Shown here piece by piece: positions 33,894 through 46,939 of a stretch of 64,000 nt of DNA (position 1 is its first letter; each line of letters begins with the position of its first letter). This stretch comes from Candidatus Altimarinota bacterium. Its GTDB lineage: Bacteria > Patescibacteriota > Gracilibacteria > BD1-5 > UBA6164. The stretch lies in contig JAHDCR010000001.1 of the NCBI GenBank assembly GCA_020629795.1, forward strand, positions 214,443 to 278,442, written 5' to 3'. Below the pieces are notes generated by a model. That model ran no database searches. It worked only from the letters and a program-made list of their open reading frames with translations, and was not told the origin of the DNA. The translations under genes and the position numbers were made by a program.

Positions 33894-33921
33894 AACGTTA
33901 GACTAATACCTAACGTTTTTG
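33894..33921 (+). terminator. Rho-independent terminator before uvrA
   Basis: Perfect 8-bp stem AACGTTAG / CTAACGTT, 8-nt loop, TTTTTG. The uvrA ATG is only 2 nt beyond it. Confidence 0.85.
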
Positions 33922-33922
33922 T

Positions 33923-36763
33923 ATGTCAAAATTTCTTGAAGTTCGCGGTGCGAGAACTCATAATCTGAAAAATGTGGATGTAAAAATCCCAAAAAATACT
34001 CTCACGGTTATAACCTGACTTTCAGGGTCTGGAAAATCATCACTCGCATTTTCGACAATTTACTCTATAGGACAACAAAAATACCTAGAGAGTCTTTCGA
34101 GTTATGCACGTATGTTCGTTGGGTCAGGTAAAGACGAAGCACTCTATGATGAAATTACGGGGCTTTCTCCAACTATTTCAATTGACCAAAAGACGACGAA
34201 TAGAAATCCTAGATCAACGGTAGGAACCATAACAGAAATTTATGATTATTATAAACTCCTTTATCTCAATATTTGAGAGAGACGATGTATAGATTGTGAT
34301 AGTATCATAAAAAAGGATTCAACAAGAGATATAATAGAATACATTTCAAGCTTTCCAGAAGGTACGAAGTATTTTTTAAGCTGCCCTTTTCTTAAAAACA
34401 AGACAGATATTAGCCCAGAACTAATTAAAAAACATGTACTTGATGCAGGTTTTATCAGGTTTATGGTAAATGGAACAGAGTACAATGTAAATACTGATTT
34501 TGAGTTAGTAGACGAAAATGTGAGAGTAGAAATAATTGTAGACAGACTGGTAGTCAAGGATATTTCTGATCCAGAAAGTTCAGATTTAAAACGTCTGAAA
34601 GATAGTATTTCAGTTGCGTATAAAAATGGTGATGGACAGATGTTTGTTACTATGATGTGAGATACAAATGAGACCAGAAGTTTTTCAGAGGTGTTTGTTT
34701 GTAGTAATTGCTGACATGTTCCTGAGAAGCTTAGCATATCTTCTTTTTCATTTAACTCACACCACGGAGCCTGTCCAGATTGTCATGGACTTTGAGAAAA
34801 AATGGTTTTTTTAGAGGAAAAAATTACCAATCCAAATTTAACTCTTTTGGAGTGAGCTATACTTCCCCCATGATTTGGAAATTATTTCCTAGCGCTTATA
34901 CAAGAAGTTTCTAAAAAACATTCTATTCGATTAGATGTACCTTACTCAGAGCTCACAGAGAAAGAGAGAAAAATTATAATGCATGGAACATGAAAGACGA
35001 CATATACTGTCTCTTTTGTGAATGAAAGTGGACGAAAAAACACATATAATTCCAAGTTTGAATGAGCTATAACTACCCTGACACGTAGATACTATGACTG
35101 ATGAGTAGAGAGCGGTCACTATGATGATTATATCACAAATATTGCTTGTCCAGATTGTGATGGATATAGACTATGAAAAGAATCATTAAGTGTATTTTTA
35201 AATGGACTTCATATTGGACAGTTGTGAAACATGAACATAACTGCTTCTCAAGAGTATTTTAGAAACCTATCACTCTACTCAGAGCAACAAAAAGTAGCAG
35301 AAAAAGTAATGAAAAACATTACAGAAAGATTAGAGTTTCTAGAGTGAGTTGGACTATCATATATGACGCTTTCTAGAAAGGCTAATACGCTCTCAGGATG
35401 AGAAGCTCAGAGAATAAGGCTTGCAACTCAGATAGGTGTAAAGTTAGAATGAATAATATATGTACTTGATGAGCCATCAATAGGTTTACATCCTCGGGAT
35501 AATGATATGCTCATTGCAAATCTAAAAAAACTTCGAGATGTGTGAAACACTCTTATAGTTGTGGAACATGATGAAGACATTATGCGTGAAAGTGATCATA
35601 TTATAGACATTTGACCTTGAGCATGAATACATGGATGAGAGGTTATTGCCCAGGGGACATTTGAAGAGATCTGTAAGAATAAAAACTCAGTAACTTGACC
35701 TTACTTAAGTTGAGCAAAAACAGTAATACTTGAAAAAGAAAAACGTAAAAAAGATTCAATGCTCTCTATTATTTGAGCGACACATCATAATCTTCAAAAT
35801 ATCGATGTCCACTTCCCTATATGAAATCTTTCAGTGGTAACTTGAGTTTCAGGATCAGGTAAGTCTTCACTCGTAAATGATATACTCGCTACTTCACTCG
35901 CAAATACTCTTAATCGGGCAAGTAAAACTGTTTGAGCACACAAAGAGATTACTGGAACTGAAAACTTTGATAAAGTGCTTGTGATAGATCAATCTCCAAT
36001 TTGAAAAACTCCTCGCTCAAATCCAGCTACTTATACATGAGTGTTTACTTTTATAAGAGAAGTGTTTGCTCAGAGTTATGATGCTAAGCTCAGAGGGTAT
36101 GCTCCTGGTAGATTTTCTTTTAATACGAGAGAGTGAAGATGTCCAGAGTGTGATGGTGATGGTGTAAAGAAAATTGAAATGCATTTCTTGCCACCAGTAT
36201 ATACAACTTGTGAATCATGTGATGGAAAGAGATTTAATCCTGAAACTTTAGAAATAAAATACAAGGGAAAAACAATTGCAGATATACTTGCTATGACAGT
36301 TGAAGAAGCAAGGGAGTTCTTTCATGCACACCCTCGTATAATGAAAATTATGGACATACTCGACAAGGTGTGATTATGATATATTTGACTCTGACAAGCA
36401 TCTACTACGCTATCTTGATGAGAAGCGCAAAGAATCAAATTAGCCAGCGAATTATCAAAACGATCTAGCTCAAAAACAATTTATATACTTGATGAGCCAA
36501 CTACTTGATTACACTTTCAAGATATTGAAAAACTTCTTCACATTCTTCACTCACTTGTTGATAAATGAAATACAGTAATAGTAATTGAGCATAATATGAA
36601 TATGATTCTCAATGCTGATCATATTATAGACATATGACCAGAATGATGAGATATGTGAGGTACTATGTTAGTTTCTGGATCAGTTGAAGATGTTAAGAAC
36701 TGCAAGGAGAGTTATACTGGACAAGCAATTGAGAAATATCTTGAGCACTTTAAAAAGCAATAG
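33923..36763 (+). CDS. uvrA: excinuclease ABC subunit A
   Basis: 946 residues, full length. Two ABC modules with Walker A ([20 protein letters not shown]), two LSGGEAQRI(R/K)LA signatures and [10 protein letters not shown] / ILDEPTTGLH Walker B. Zn-finger Cys pairs are present (CSNC...CPDC, CPEC...CESC, and CIDC early). Dimeric damage sensor that loads UvrB; works with Mfd, also in the window. The second Gly of the first signature (35399-35401) is UGA. Followed after 2 nt by murB. Confidence 0.97.
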
Positions 36764-36765
36764 CA

Positions 36766-37641
36766 ATGGATTACCTATCATACAATGTAGACATATCATG
36801 ACTATCTAACTATAAAACACCAGCAAAAGCGAGGTATTATTTTGAGCTGTCAGATACTGAAGATATTGATAAAATATTAGAAATAGTTACTTGGGCAAAA
36901 GAAAATAATACAAAAATTTTATGGGTTTCATGAGGTACTAATATGCTCTTTGCATTTGATACTTATGATGGTATTGTAATAAAAAACTCTCTTGCTTGAT
37001 GGACATATAATAGTGACTCTAAAATCCTAGTAAGTTATGGTTCTGAACCAATTTGGAATATAGCAGAATTATTAGAAAAAAATTACTGACAAGCACTGTG
37101 GCATAGATTTATTTGACTACCTGGAAGTGTTGCATGAGCAGTATATGGAAATGCCTGATGTTTTGGACTCGAGACAGAAAATAATTTTGTAAGTTGTGAA
37201 GTATTAGATTTGGAAGATGGAAGCATAAAAACTCTTTATAAAGAAGATATGAAATTTTCATATAGAAGCTCGATTTTAAAGCTTGAAAAAAAATACTTCC
37301 TTATAACTGCTACTTTTGACTTAAGTAAAAAAATAGAGAAATATCATAGCGAGGTAGATAATATAGACTTTAGAGAAAATAAACAACCAAAATGAAATAG
37401 TTGTGGTAGTTTTTTTAAAAATCCAAACAAAGAATGGTCAGCAGGTTATTTGATAGAACAGGTTTGATTGAAATGACATAAAATAGGTTGAGCTTATTTT
37501 TCTCAAAGACATGCTAACTTTTTAATGAATGATGGCACATGATCGTATCGTGATTTATTAGACCTAGTTGCTCATGCTCAAAAGCTAGTATTAGACAAGT
37601 TTGATATAAAGCTAGAAAACGAAGTACAAATTATTTACTAA
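36766..37641 (+). CDS. murB: UDP-N-acetylenolpyruvoylglucosamine reductase
   Basis: 291 residues. FAD-binding stretches VSGGTNMLFAFD and IGLPGSVAGAVYGNAGCFG, active-site Ser in CGSFFKNP, and a C-terminal Glu in ENEVQIIY. Makes UDP-MurNAc, so the cell synthesises its own peptidoglycan precursors. Many glycines here (GLPG, GGTN, GNAG) are UGA. Probably co-transcribed with uvrA. Confidence 0.95.
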
Positions 37642-37653
37642 TTATATATTAAT

Positions 37654-37950
37654 ATGATTCGAATAAATAGCTTTTCAGTTTTTTTTAAGTATATATTGCT
37701 TATATTTTTTATTGTCTACTTTACATTCAAGATATTTAATTATTTTTATATTTGAAACTATTGTGATTATTGGAGTGACATAGTCGAGGAAAATTCTCAA
37801 GAAGATATACAGGAAACAAGAAAATGTGTTAATACTTTGTTATGTGAGGTTTGAAATATCAGATTGTCTCTCTTGAATGATGATAGTAATAAAAAATTAA
37901 AATCTTTTAGTTGTGTAAGAAAATATGAATCATGAGTATGGAATTGGTAA
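37654..37950 (+). CDS. small single-TM protein, unknown
   Basis: 98 residues. One membrane helix (about 7-30) and an extracytoplasmic tail with four Cys, suggesting disulfides. Its 3' end overlaps the start of the following pseudouridine synthase by 13 nt in another frame. Short and unrecognised; accepted because spacing and frame fit the operon. Confidence 0.6.
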
Positions 37951-38648
37951 GACTTCAAAAATATATGAGCCAAGCAGGTATTTGCTCGCGTAGAAAAGCA
38001 GAAGAATACATTGCTGCTGGTCAAGTATTTATAAATGGACAAAAAGCTACGATAGGACAGTCTGTTAATCCTGAAAGTGATATAGTTACGCTCTGAAAAT
38101 GAGCAGAAATGTCTCGACAGGATTTTGTCTATTATAAGTACAATAAACCTAGAGGTGTTGAGACTACTTGTGCTCAAAGGTGATGACAGTCTATAATTGA
38201 CGTGATTAATGTCCCAGAGAGAGTTTTTCCGGTATGACGCTTAGATATGGATTCTACTTGACTCATAATGCTAACAAATGATGGAAGGATGACAAATTAT
38301 CTTACTCATCCAAAATATGAACATGAAAAAGAGTATGTAGTAGAAACTTTTGGTCCAATATCTGACAAGCAGCTGTCTACTATGAGTCAATGAGTTGAAA
38401 TCCTATGAAAAATTACGAAAAAATGTAAGGTAGAGAGACTTGCAGCGTGAAAGTTTTCAATAGTTCTTACAGAGTGAAAAAATAGACAAATCAGGAGGAT
38501 GGTTGAAGAAGTCTGATCTAAGGTAAAAAAACTTAAGAGGGTACGTATTCAAACACTGCTGCTTGAAAAATTAAAAGAATGAGATATAAAAAAATTAGGA
38601 AAACAAGAAAAAGATACATTATTTAAAAGTATAGGACTTTCAAACTAG
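37938..38648 (+). CDS. RsuA/RluB-family rRNA pseudouridine synthase
   Basis: 236 residues. S4 domain at the N-terminus (VRLQKYMSQAGICSRRKAEEYI), catalytic GRLDMDSTGLIMLTNDG (Asp nucleophile), and LTEGKNRQIRRM. Isomerises a uridine in rRNA (16S or 23S). Gly of GRLD and STGL are UGA. The TAG stop shares the CTAG palindrome with the stop of the convergent gene. RluB is the closest type by length; target not decidable. Confidence 0.92.
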
Positions 38649-39325
38649 AGAGTCCTTATTTTTTTGAATTCATTTCTAATAGCTGAAATAACATCTTTTA
38701 GATATTGATTCATCTCGGAGTGTGAAGTAAACTCATAGTTAGAAAATTTTTTCATTTTCATATTTTGTTCTCTGAGAACTACGAGACTTTCTACTAGTTT
38801 TTTTTCTTTTGTAGATAAGTTGTTTTTTGTAATCAGCTGGTTGCTCACTGATAGCAATAAATCATCAAGAGTATCTGATATTTGCTTTCAAATTCATGAT
38901 AGTACTTGTTGTTTTTGTCTTACTGAGTCGAGATATATTATTTTTTCCTGTTCTAAAAAGACCTTCATCCGAGTGTTAATAATCTTTAAATCTGAGACTA
39001 TTTTAGACATTATTTTACTGGATGTTTTAGTGTCGTATTTATTTTTTTGAATATCGATCAGACTTGCCTGCATATTTCATGTTTGAAAGTTGAAGTTTGA
39101 CATAGCTACTGAGTTTGGTCATTCATATGTGTTGTGAAGTTGATTTATTTTGTTTCTGTAAGTCTCTATATAATTTTGTAATAATTTAGCTGCAGAGAGT
39201 TGTGATTCTGTAATATCTCAATTTTGAGCTGAATTAACAAAGTCCTCTTGGTAATTTAATGCCAAAACTGGATTTGCGCTCATAGATATTGCACATATGA
39301 TAATGTATAAGAGTCAAAGCTTCAT
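38645..39325 (-). CDS. secreted coiled-coil protein, unknown
   Basis: 226 residues. Signal peptide (about 1-22, ending SANPVLA), then a helical, Gln/Lys/Asn-rich region predicted to form coiled coils. No Cys after the signal region and no lipobox. Possibly a periplasmic or surface structural protein. Converges on the pseudouridine synthase with overlapping stops. Confidence 0.75.
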
Positions 39326-39396
39326 ATATCGATTTAAGTTAATGTATATTAAGTATAGCTGCGCAAAAGACTACAGCAAAGTTTTTTTAATCTTTG

Positions 39397-42054
39397 ATGT
39401 GTAAAAATATTTTTAAAGCCAAGTATATGTTTATAGTATTAGATTTAGAAACTACAGGATTATCTGCAAAAGATGATGCAATTATTGAAATTGCCCTGAT
39501 AAAAATAAATCGTGAAGATTTTAGTGAAGTAGATAGATTTCACTGTTTTGTAAACCCTGGTAGAGAGATACCACCCCTTATTTCACAAATCACTAACATA
39601 TTTGACGAAGATGTACAAGATGCAAAAAGATTTGATCAAATAGCCGATGAGGTTCAGGACTTTATCGAGTGATTACCACTTATAGGTCATAATATCCCTT
39701 TTGATGTTCGTTTTCTCGAATCTCATGATATCGACACATCAAAAAATCCATATATTGATACGTTTTTTCTTGCTAATATACTTTGCTACACTGAAAAGTC
39801 ACTTAATTTATGATATTTGTGTGAGGTATTTTGAATACAGCTAGAAAGTGCTCATAGGGCAATTGATGATACAGTTGCAACGGTAAAATTATTTGAAGCA
39901 TTGATTATAAAACTTCAAGAAGTTTTTAAGTTACAAGCTCAACTTATATGGTATTATTTTACTTCGTGTCAGGATTCTTGAGTAAAGATTCTCAGAGATG
40001 AATATTTACAAAAGCCGGAAAAAGTAGAAACTTTTGATGAAATTTTATCTTCATTTGAAAAGATATTACAAAAAAATACTATCGTCAAAAGTGACAAATC
40101 TACGAGTGAAGAGATGGTTGATTTAGAACTATTCCTCAGTGAAATACCAGATTTTGAGTTGAGAAATAGCCAAAAAATAATGTTGGACAAAGTTGACAAA
40201 AACTTGAGCCTAGGAGGTAAAATACTAATCGAGGCTCCTACATGAATTGGTAAGACATTTGCGTATCTCCTTCCTGCTATTAAGCACGCATTAGCTTTTA
40301 AAGAGCCTGTTCATATTTCTACAAGCACAAAAGCCTTACAGGATCAAATTTATTATAAAGACCTCTTTTTTCTTAGTGAACATTTTCCTAGAGCCTTTAG
40401 CTATACTAAACTAAAATGAAAAAGAAATTATCTTTGAATCTCCAGTTTTTTAGAGTTTCTTCACTCTTGACATATCAGTTCCACTAGTCAGGTTTCATTT
40501 GTCTTAAAAATATTTTTATGGAGTATGGAAACAGAATTTTGAGAATTAGATGAATTGCAGTTTTATGGTGAAGAGTTTTGATTTTTAAGTGATGTTCATG
40601 CCTGAAACAGCTTTATATTTGATGACTCAAACCCATATAAAGATATTGAATTTGCCCTCAAGGCGAGGAAAAGAGCCAAAAATTCTGATATCATTATCAC
40701 AAATAATCACATTCTGTTCCAGGATTTAGTTTCAGATGGATCACTCTTGTGATGAGTAAAGAACTTAGTCTTGGATGAGGCTCACTCTCTCGAGGATATA
40801 GTCACTCAATCACTTAAAAAAGTTATATCTTTTGATAAGCTTCAAAAGCTTCTTGAAAAAATAGAAAAAAAACTCCTCAAGTATGATATAAAGCTAGAAA
40901 AATCATCTATTTATAAACAATCAATATTATTTGATAGTGCAGAATTATTTTCTGTTGTTGAATGAGAAATATTTTCAAACTTTAAACTTGATACGAAATA
41001 TAAAAACTTATTGTTGAGTGAAGATTTCTTCACATCTCATAGTGAAGTTCCACTCCTAGCTCAAAAAGTATCTGAAAATCTCGAATCATTTCGTTTGGAT
41101 ATAATCTGACAAGGTGAGAAAAAAGCTATTCATTTCTCCTCAGAGATGCAAGAAATAACATTTTTTAGACAATTTTTATCAGAGGTATTATTGAATCCAG
41201 ATTTCGAAAAAAATATTTATTATATGAGTCATGATGATAATTATGGAACTCAAATACACACTACCCTGCTGCGTCCCTGAGAGTTTTTAAAGACCCATCT
41301 ATGGTCAAAGGTAGAAAGTGTTACTTTAACAAGTGCTACACTACAAATGGAATGAAATTTTGAATATATTGATGCAACGCTTCAAACTCAAGATTTTGAG
41401 AAAACAGTTCTCCCCTCAGATTTTGATTATGCTCAGCAAGCCCTGCTTTGTATTCCTACTGACTTATGAAGTGTTAAAAATAATATGCAGAAACTTACAG
41501 AGTTTTTAGGGAAATTTTTTCATATTGTTTCCGGAAGAACTCTTGTTTTATTTACTGCATTTTTCTCTATAAAAGAAGTATATAGTAATCTGAAGATAGA
41601 GCTCGAGAGAGAAAAAATTCATTTACTGGCACAATGAATTAGTGGTAGCAAGCATAAGCAAATAGAATTTTTTAAAGCAAATCCTGCTAATTCTATAATG
41701 TTATGAACAGATACATTTTGGGAATGAATTGATATTCCTGGACAAGATCTGCAATACTTACTTATACATAAAATTCCCTTTGCCGTTCCAAGTGATCCTA
41801 TTTTTATGGCACGTAGCAAGCTCTATAAAGATAGCTTTGCCCAGTATGCTATTCCCAAGTCTATTTTAAAATTAAAACAATGATTTTGAAGACTGATTCG
41901 TACTAAAAAAGATACTTGAATCGTAGTGTTTTTAGACGATAGAATCTATAATACAAAGTGGTGAGAACGATTTTTATCAAGTTTTCCAAATGATATCAAA
42001 ATTAGGTACACCACAAGTGATAAACTTCTCGATTTGCTATCTCAAAATAAATAA
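39397..42054 (+). CDS. dinG: DinG-type exonuclease-helicase fusion
   Basis: 885 residues (ATG 39397; ATG 39427 gives a cleaner MFIVLDLETTGL start). N-terminal DEDDh 3'-5' exonuclease (VLDLETTGL, GHNIPFDVRF, HRAIDDT), then an SF2 XPD/DinG helicase: APTGIGKTFAYLLP, VLDEAHSLED, TSATLQM, GTDTFWEGIDIPG and QGFGRLIRT. The four Fe-S Cys of E. coli DinG are missing; the first position in KGKRNYLG is UGA (40435-40437), read here as Gly. The exonuclease fusion without cluster resembles Bacillus DinG. Repairs DNA or clears recombination and R-loop structures in relatives. Confidence 0.92.
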
Positions 42055-42147
42055 AGTAAAATATACCCAGATTGTAAAGTGGAATACATTGTTTAATTAT
42101 GCTCATTATGTTACTATAAAAGTAATTATAAATTCAATATTTAAATT

Positions 42148-43005
42148 ATGCCCCTAGAAACTTCATGAGACAATAGCACAAATATAAATTCAGAAAATAT
42201 ATTTGATGAGTTTACTGACTCACAAGAGATTAAAAATGAGCTAGAAAAGAAAGACAAAGATAGTGAAAAAGATATATACTACTATCTAAAAAAGATTTGA
42301 TGAATTTTACTCACAGTTAATATTGTATTTTTTTTGCTTATCATAGGTTGTTTTGCTTATATATATATTCAAAATAACGAAGTAAAAACGCAGTATAGCT
42401 TTTTGACACCTATATGTAGCTTGTTTCTGTGAAGCGAGAATATCTATCCATGAACGTGTTATTGAGTTACACCAGCCCTTGCTGAACATTCAAAGAAGCT
42501 AGATGATTTGTTGGTGACTCAAAGCAAAAATATACTCCCATTATTATGAGACAAATACAGTCTAGAAAATTATAATCTATCTAAAAAAGTGAGCTTTTTA
42601 TTAGAAAAATGAGAAACTAGGCTTCGTCCATTGAAGATTCTGAGTGAATTTGATGCTATGAAAGATAAGTTTTCATCAGTAGATAAATCAGAGATTACAT
42701 GTTATAATATTACTATAGAGAATGATATAATTTCAATGAGCTGTGATAGTTTCTCTTCTGATTGGAATGGTGATATCTTAAATGTAGACAATACATTTCT
42801 TAAAACTATGCCTGGATGAGGTACATCTATATCTAAAGCAAGTAGTTTTATCAATTTCTTTGAGCAGTATTGAGACAGTCCATTTACTGTAGTTGACAAG
42901 CCTGAATACTATACTTCAGAGGCTACTACTGGACCATATACACGTAAAACTATTTTCCAATTTAGTTTGCGCTATGCTGAAATAACTGAACTTGAAATTA
43001 ATTAA
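42148..43005 (+). CDS. inner-membrane protein of the pilus operon, 285 aa
   Basis: Acidic cytoplasmic N-terminus (about 1-45), one membrane helix (about 50-75), then an extracytoplasmic domain with four or more Cys (PICSLF, GTCYG, EITCYN, MSCDS). Ends LEIN. Located 8 nt before the next gene and upstream of pilB/pilC, where PilN/PilO-like alignment proteins are expected. Topology fits that role but no sequence motif proves it. Confidence 0.7.
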
Positions 43006-43013
43006 TATATATT

Positions 43014-44315
43014 ATGAAAACTACAAAAAGAATAAAAAAGTGAATTATACAATCAGCGATTTTTTGATGAGTATTCTTTCTTATATTACTCTTAACCCTT
43101 GCTATTTTTGTATATCCAAAGCTTGTTGAGATACAAGAAAAAAAACAAGAGTTAGCGCAGGTATATGAAAAATATAACACGACACTTGTTACTTGAATTT
43201 CATTTTCAGAGTTTAAAACTAGGGTTTGAGAAATTGATGATTCAAATTATACAAAGGAGCTATTACGAAATGTATCAGAAGATTTTTACAACTCTTATTT
43301 TATCAGTAATTGAGAAGAGAGACATGATGCTCTACTAGAGAGTCTCAAGGCTGGTATTGCCGAAAGTAAATCTTCAGAAGATTATATACAAAAGGATAGA
43401 AACCTTAACACGATTCTCCCAACCTATAACAGCAATAATAACTCTTGAAATTCTGTGTTTTGAGATAGTTCCTTAGAAAGTGAGTCATATGAAAATGAAG
43501 CTTTAACAGATTTTTATTTTATTAATTATATCGAAAACTTACTTCATAGTTTTAATTTGAGCTATGAGTGAGATATCGGTGTATGAAATCTGATTAATAT
43601 AGATGCTAGTCAAAATACATCTCAAGAAGTGAGAAAAAACCTACTCCAGGAAAATATATATGCAATTCCTCTAGCATTCAACTTAGTGTGAAGAAAATCT
43701 GATATAGTAGATTTTCTCCACTATTTTGAAAATGTAGCTTCTATAGAAATTTGAGATGATTGATTTAAGGTTCTCAATGATTGATTTATTACAAAGCGTA
43801 TCGAAGGGGCAGATACACAGTGAGAGTACAACATATATGAGAATCAGCTAGCTGATATAACTTCTCTATCTGTAAGTGAATACCCAAACTCATCGGTTAA
43901 AACAACTGATTCACTTGTTTATGCTATGAAAACGCTTCAGTGAAAGGAAAAATATGAGTTAGAAGTAGAGTTGCAATTTTATGTTGCCTGAGTTCCTGGT
44001 TATAAAATGCAATCTTATATCAATACACTTTTTGAACAATATACGAAATTTTCTGCAGAATTGAAAAAACAGACGCAAAAATTTGTTGCTCAAAAGTATA
44101 AATATACTACATCAGCAGAGTTAACAGCTATTCAAGGCTTACAAAATCTTGAAACTTTGATTTTGGAATTAGAAAAAGATATGACTTTACTGAAAAAAGA
44201 AAGTGTACAAGGAAAAGATATTGAAAAGACTTACAACACGGCAACAGAGTATAATAAACAACTTGAAAAGATGAAAAGCTCATATGATGAGCAGATGGAA
44301 ATACTATTAAAATAA
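43014..44315 (+). CDS. inner-membrane coiled-coil protein of the pilus operon, 433 aa
   Basis: One N-terminal membrane helix (about 12-38), then a coiled coil and an extracytoplasmic domain; the C-terminal third is Lys/Glu/Gln-rich coiled coil (ENLETLILELEKDM-like). Architecture resembles PilO/GspM-type assembly proteins but is longer. Begins 8 nt after the 285-residue gene and ends 3 nt before pilB, so one operon. Named by context only. Confidence 0.7.
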
Positions 44316-44318
44316 TTT

Positions 44319-45590
44319 ATGGATTACAACTCAACATTAGAAGAACTGAAGACACTAGTCTACAAATGAGATAATATACAGAAAATCTGTGATATGATTA
44401 TTTTGGCGGCAGTTCTTTGAGATGCATCAGATATACATGTTGAACCACTGAGTTCTTTTGTGAGGCTACGTTATAGAATTGATGGAGAATTGAGTGAAAT
44501 ACTTGAGTATCAATCATTTCTTCACTCTGGTATTATTGCGAGATTTAAAATTCTTTCAGAGCTCAAGATTGATGAATCAAGGGTTCCTCAAGATGGACGT
44601 ATAAGTCAGACCATTTTAAATAAGCCACTTGATCTACGTGTCTCGACACTTCCAACCGTTCATGGAGAAAAGATTGTTATGCGTATCGTGGACAAAAGTA
44701 AAAAGATTCCTGAGCTATGAAAATTAGGTATAGAGTGAAAAAATAAAGTACTATTAGAAAAGGCTATTGGACTACCTAATGGGGTAATTTTGACAAGTGG
44801 ACCTACCGGTTCTGGTAAATCTACTACGCTCTACTCAATCCTCACTATGCTCAATGACCCGGATGTGAATATTATGACGCTTGAAGATCCTGTCGAAAAC
44901 CAAGTAGACGGTATTAGTCAGAGTCAGGTAAAGCCGTGAATCTGATATACCTTTGCTTATGGACTGAGAACTGCTTTGAGACAAGATCCGGACATCATTA
45001 TGGTGTGAGAGATGCGTGATAAGGAAACTGTTGATATTGCTATTGAAGCATCTTTGACATGACATTTGGTATTGTCGACAATACATACAAACAATGCAGC
45101 AGAAACCATTACCAGAATATTAAACATGTGAGTACAGCCATTTCTTATCCCAGCTTCACTCAATATAATAATTGCCCAAAGACTTGTGAAACGTGTTTGT
45201 GATGATTGTAAACAGGTGATGCCACTGAGTGAGATAGACAAAATTACACTTCAAAATATTAAACATGCCTTGTCTGTAACTCCAAAAGAAGAGCTTTTAT
45301 CTCGAGTTGGAGCTGATAAGATGAAATCTCCAGTATTTTATAGGGCTGTAGGTTGTGATACCTGTGGATGAAACGGATATAAGTGACGAGTTGGTATGTA
45401 TGAAATGCTAGAAATAAGCCCATGAGTTAAAGATATGATCCTTAGATGAGACTCTGCATTCAATATTAATAGACAAGCCATAAAAGATGGAATGATATCT
45501 CTAGAGCAAGATGGTATCATCAAAGCGCTTCAATGACAGACAACACTTGAAGAAGTATACAGAGTGTCTAAAACACAAAATGAAGAATAA
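44319..45590 (+). CDS. pilB: type IV pilus assembly ATPase PilB/GspE
   Basis: 423 residues, shorter than typical PilB (about 560) because the N1E domain is missing. N2E/CTE motifs are intact: ASDIHVEP, RLRYRIDGEL, Walker A SGPTGSGKSTT, Asp box and Walker B LRQDPDIIMVGEMRD, His box SLTGHLVLSTIHTN. Zn-binding tetracysteine (CDDC ... CDTCGGNG). Powers pilus extension or pseudopilus-based DNA uptake. No PilT retraction ATPase is nearby. GEMRD and TGHL glycines are UGA. Confidence 0.95.
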
Positions 45591-45609
45591 TTTATAGTTA
45601 ACCAGTATT

Positions 45610-46788
45610 ATGGAAGATATAATAATATTATGAGAAGAGGAAATAAAACCTCAGGTTGTTTCAGATGATGCAATACTTGAGGGTGATAAAAAAAAGCCTG
45701 AGAGTAGAGATATTATGACTCGTCTAAATGATGTTTTTGCTTCTTTTCAAAAGATAAAAGTAAAAGAAAAAATTATCTTTTATAGACTGATGTCTACTAT
45801 GCTCAACGCTGGTATGTCACTGATTAAGTGAGTAGCAGTTCTCGAAAAACAAGAAAAGAATCCTGCTTTTAAAAAAGTACTTGGAGAGATGGTAGTCTCT
45901 CTTAAAGAATGAAAAAATCTATCTGAATGTATGGATAAATATCCTAACTCATTTGATGAGTCAGAAATAGGGGTTATAAGAGCTGGGGAAAAAACCTGAA
46001 AACTCAATGAGGTTATGACATCACTTGCTGATCAAGTAGAAAAAATGGCATCTGTTTCCTGAAAAATGAAATCAGCTCTTATATATCCAGCTATGATTAT
46101 GGTGGTGGTAGTATGAGTAATCATGGTTATGATGATTATAGTGGTTCCAAAGCTCTTAGAAATCTTTGATGATAAATCAGCTCTTCCAGGAAGTACAAAA
46201 GCACTTATATTCATTTCTGATATGTTTGTTAACTACTGGTATTTAATCATATTTGCTCTGTTTGCAGGATATATATCAATATTGCTGTGGAAAAAAACAC
46301 CAGCATGAAAATATAACTTTGATAAATATGTCCTAAAAATACCAATTTTTGGTGCTATTACTCAAAAGGTGGTGCTTTCAAAATTTTCTCGTGTATTTTC
46401 TGGGCTCATGGAGTCATGAGTTTCAGTAGTAGAGTCACTTAAAATTGTTTCTGACGCTGTGTGAAATGAGGTTTATAGACAAAGAATACTACTTCTCTTA
46501 GAAGATGTAAGACAAGGTATGAAGATGTGGGAATCACTTGAGGGGGATCCTCTCTTTCCAGATATTATGGTGCAAATGATTCAGGTTTGAGAGCAGTCAG
46601 CAAAACTTGATAGTGTCATCATTAAAGTAGCAGACTTTTATGATGAGCAAGTAGATAATATGGCAGCGACTATCAATAAGCTTTTAGAACCATTTATCAT
46701 CGTATTTCTTGCTGTGGTAGTTTGATTTATAGCGATTGCAATAATGCAACCTATTATGAACTTAGCTGATACTGTATCACAAAGTTAA
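45610..46788 (+). CDS. pilC: type IV pilus platform protein PilC/GspF
   Basis: 392 residues with two T2SSF repeats, each with a cytoplasmic helical bundle (FYRLMSTMLNAGMSLIKGV, GVIRAGEKTGKLNEVM; FSGLMESGVSVVESLKIV, VGEQSAKLDSVI) and membrane helices, ending PIMNLADTVSQS. Inner-membrane platform on which PilB acts. The N-terminus is a short acidic leader and lacks the usual GspF N-terminal extension, which is found instead on the protein at 28498. Confidence 0.94.
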
Positions 46789-46806
46789 TACTCAATAATT
46801 TTATAT

Positions 46807-46840
46807 AAATAGCTATTTTCCTTATAAATAGCTATTTTTT
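46807..46840 (+). terminator. terminator of the pilus operon
   Basis: Two copies of the self-complementary AAATAGCTATTT (46807-46818, 46826-46837) form a 12-bp stem, followed by TTT. Confidence 0.8.
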
Positions 46841-46904
46841 ATGTGAAGAAATCTGAAGATACCGTGAATAGTGTGAAGAAATGGTGAAACGAGCTGTCAG
46901 GAGT

Positions 46905-46932
46905 TTGCGTTAGAAGATAAATAGTATATTAT
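46905..46932 (+). promoter_or_regulatory. candidate promoter of the SLH surface protein
   Basis: TTGCGT (46905-46910), 16-nt spacer, TATTAT (46927-46932). Predicts a start near 46940 and a leader of about 200 nt. Confidence 0.5.
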
Positions 46933-46939
46933 TTACCGC

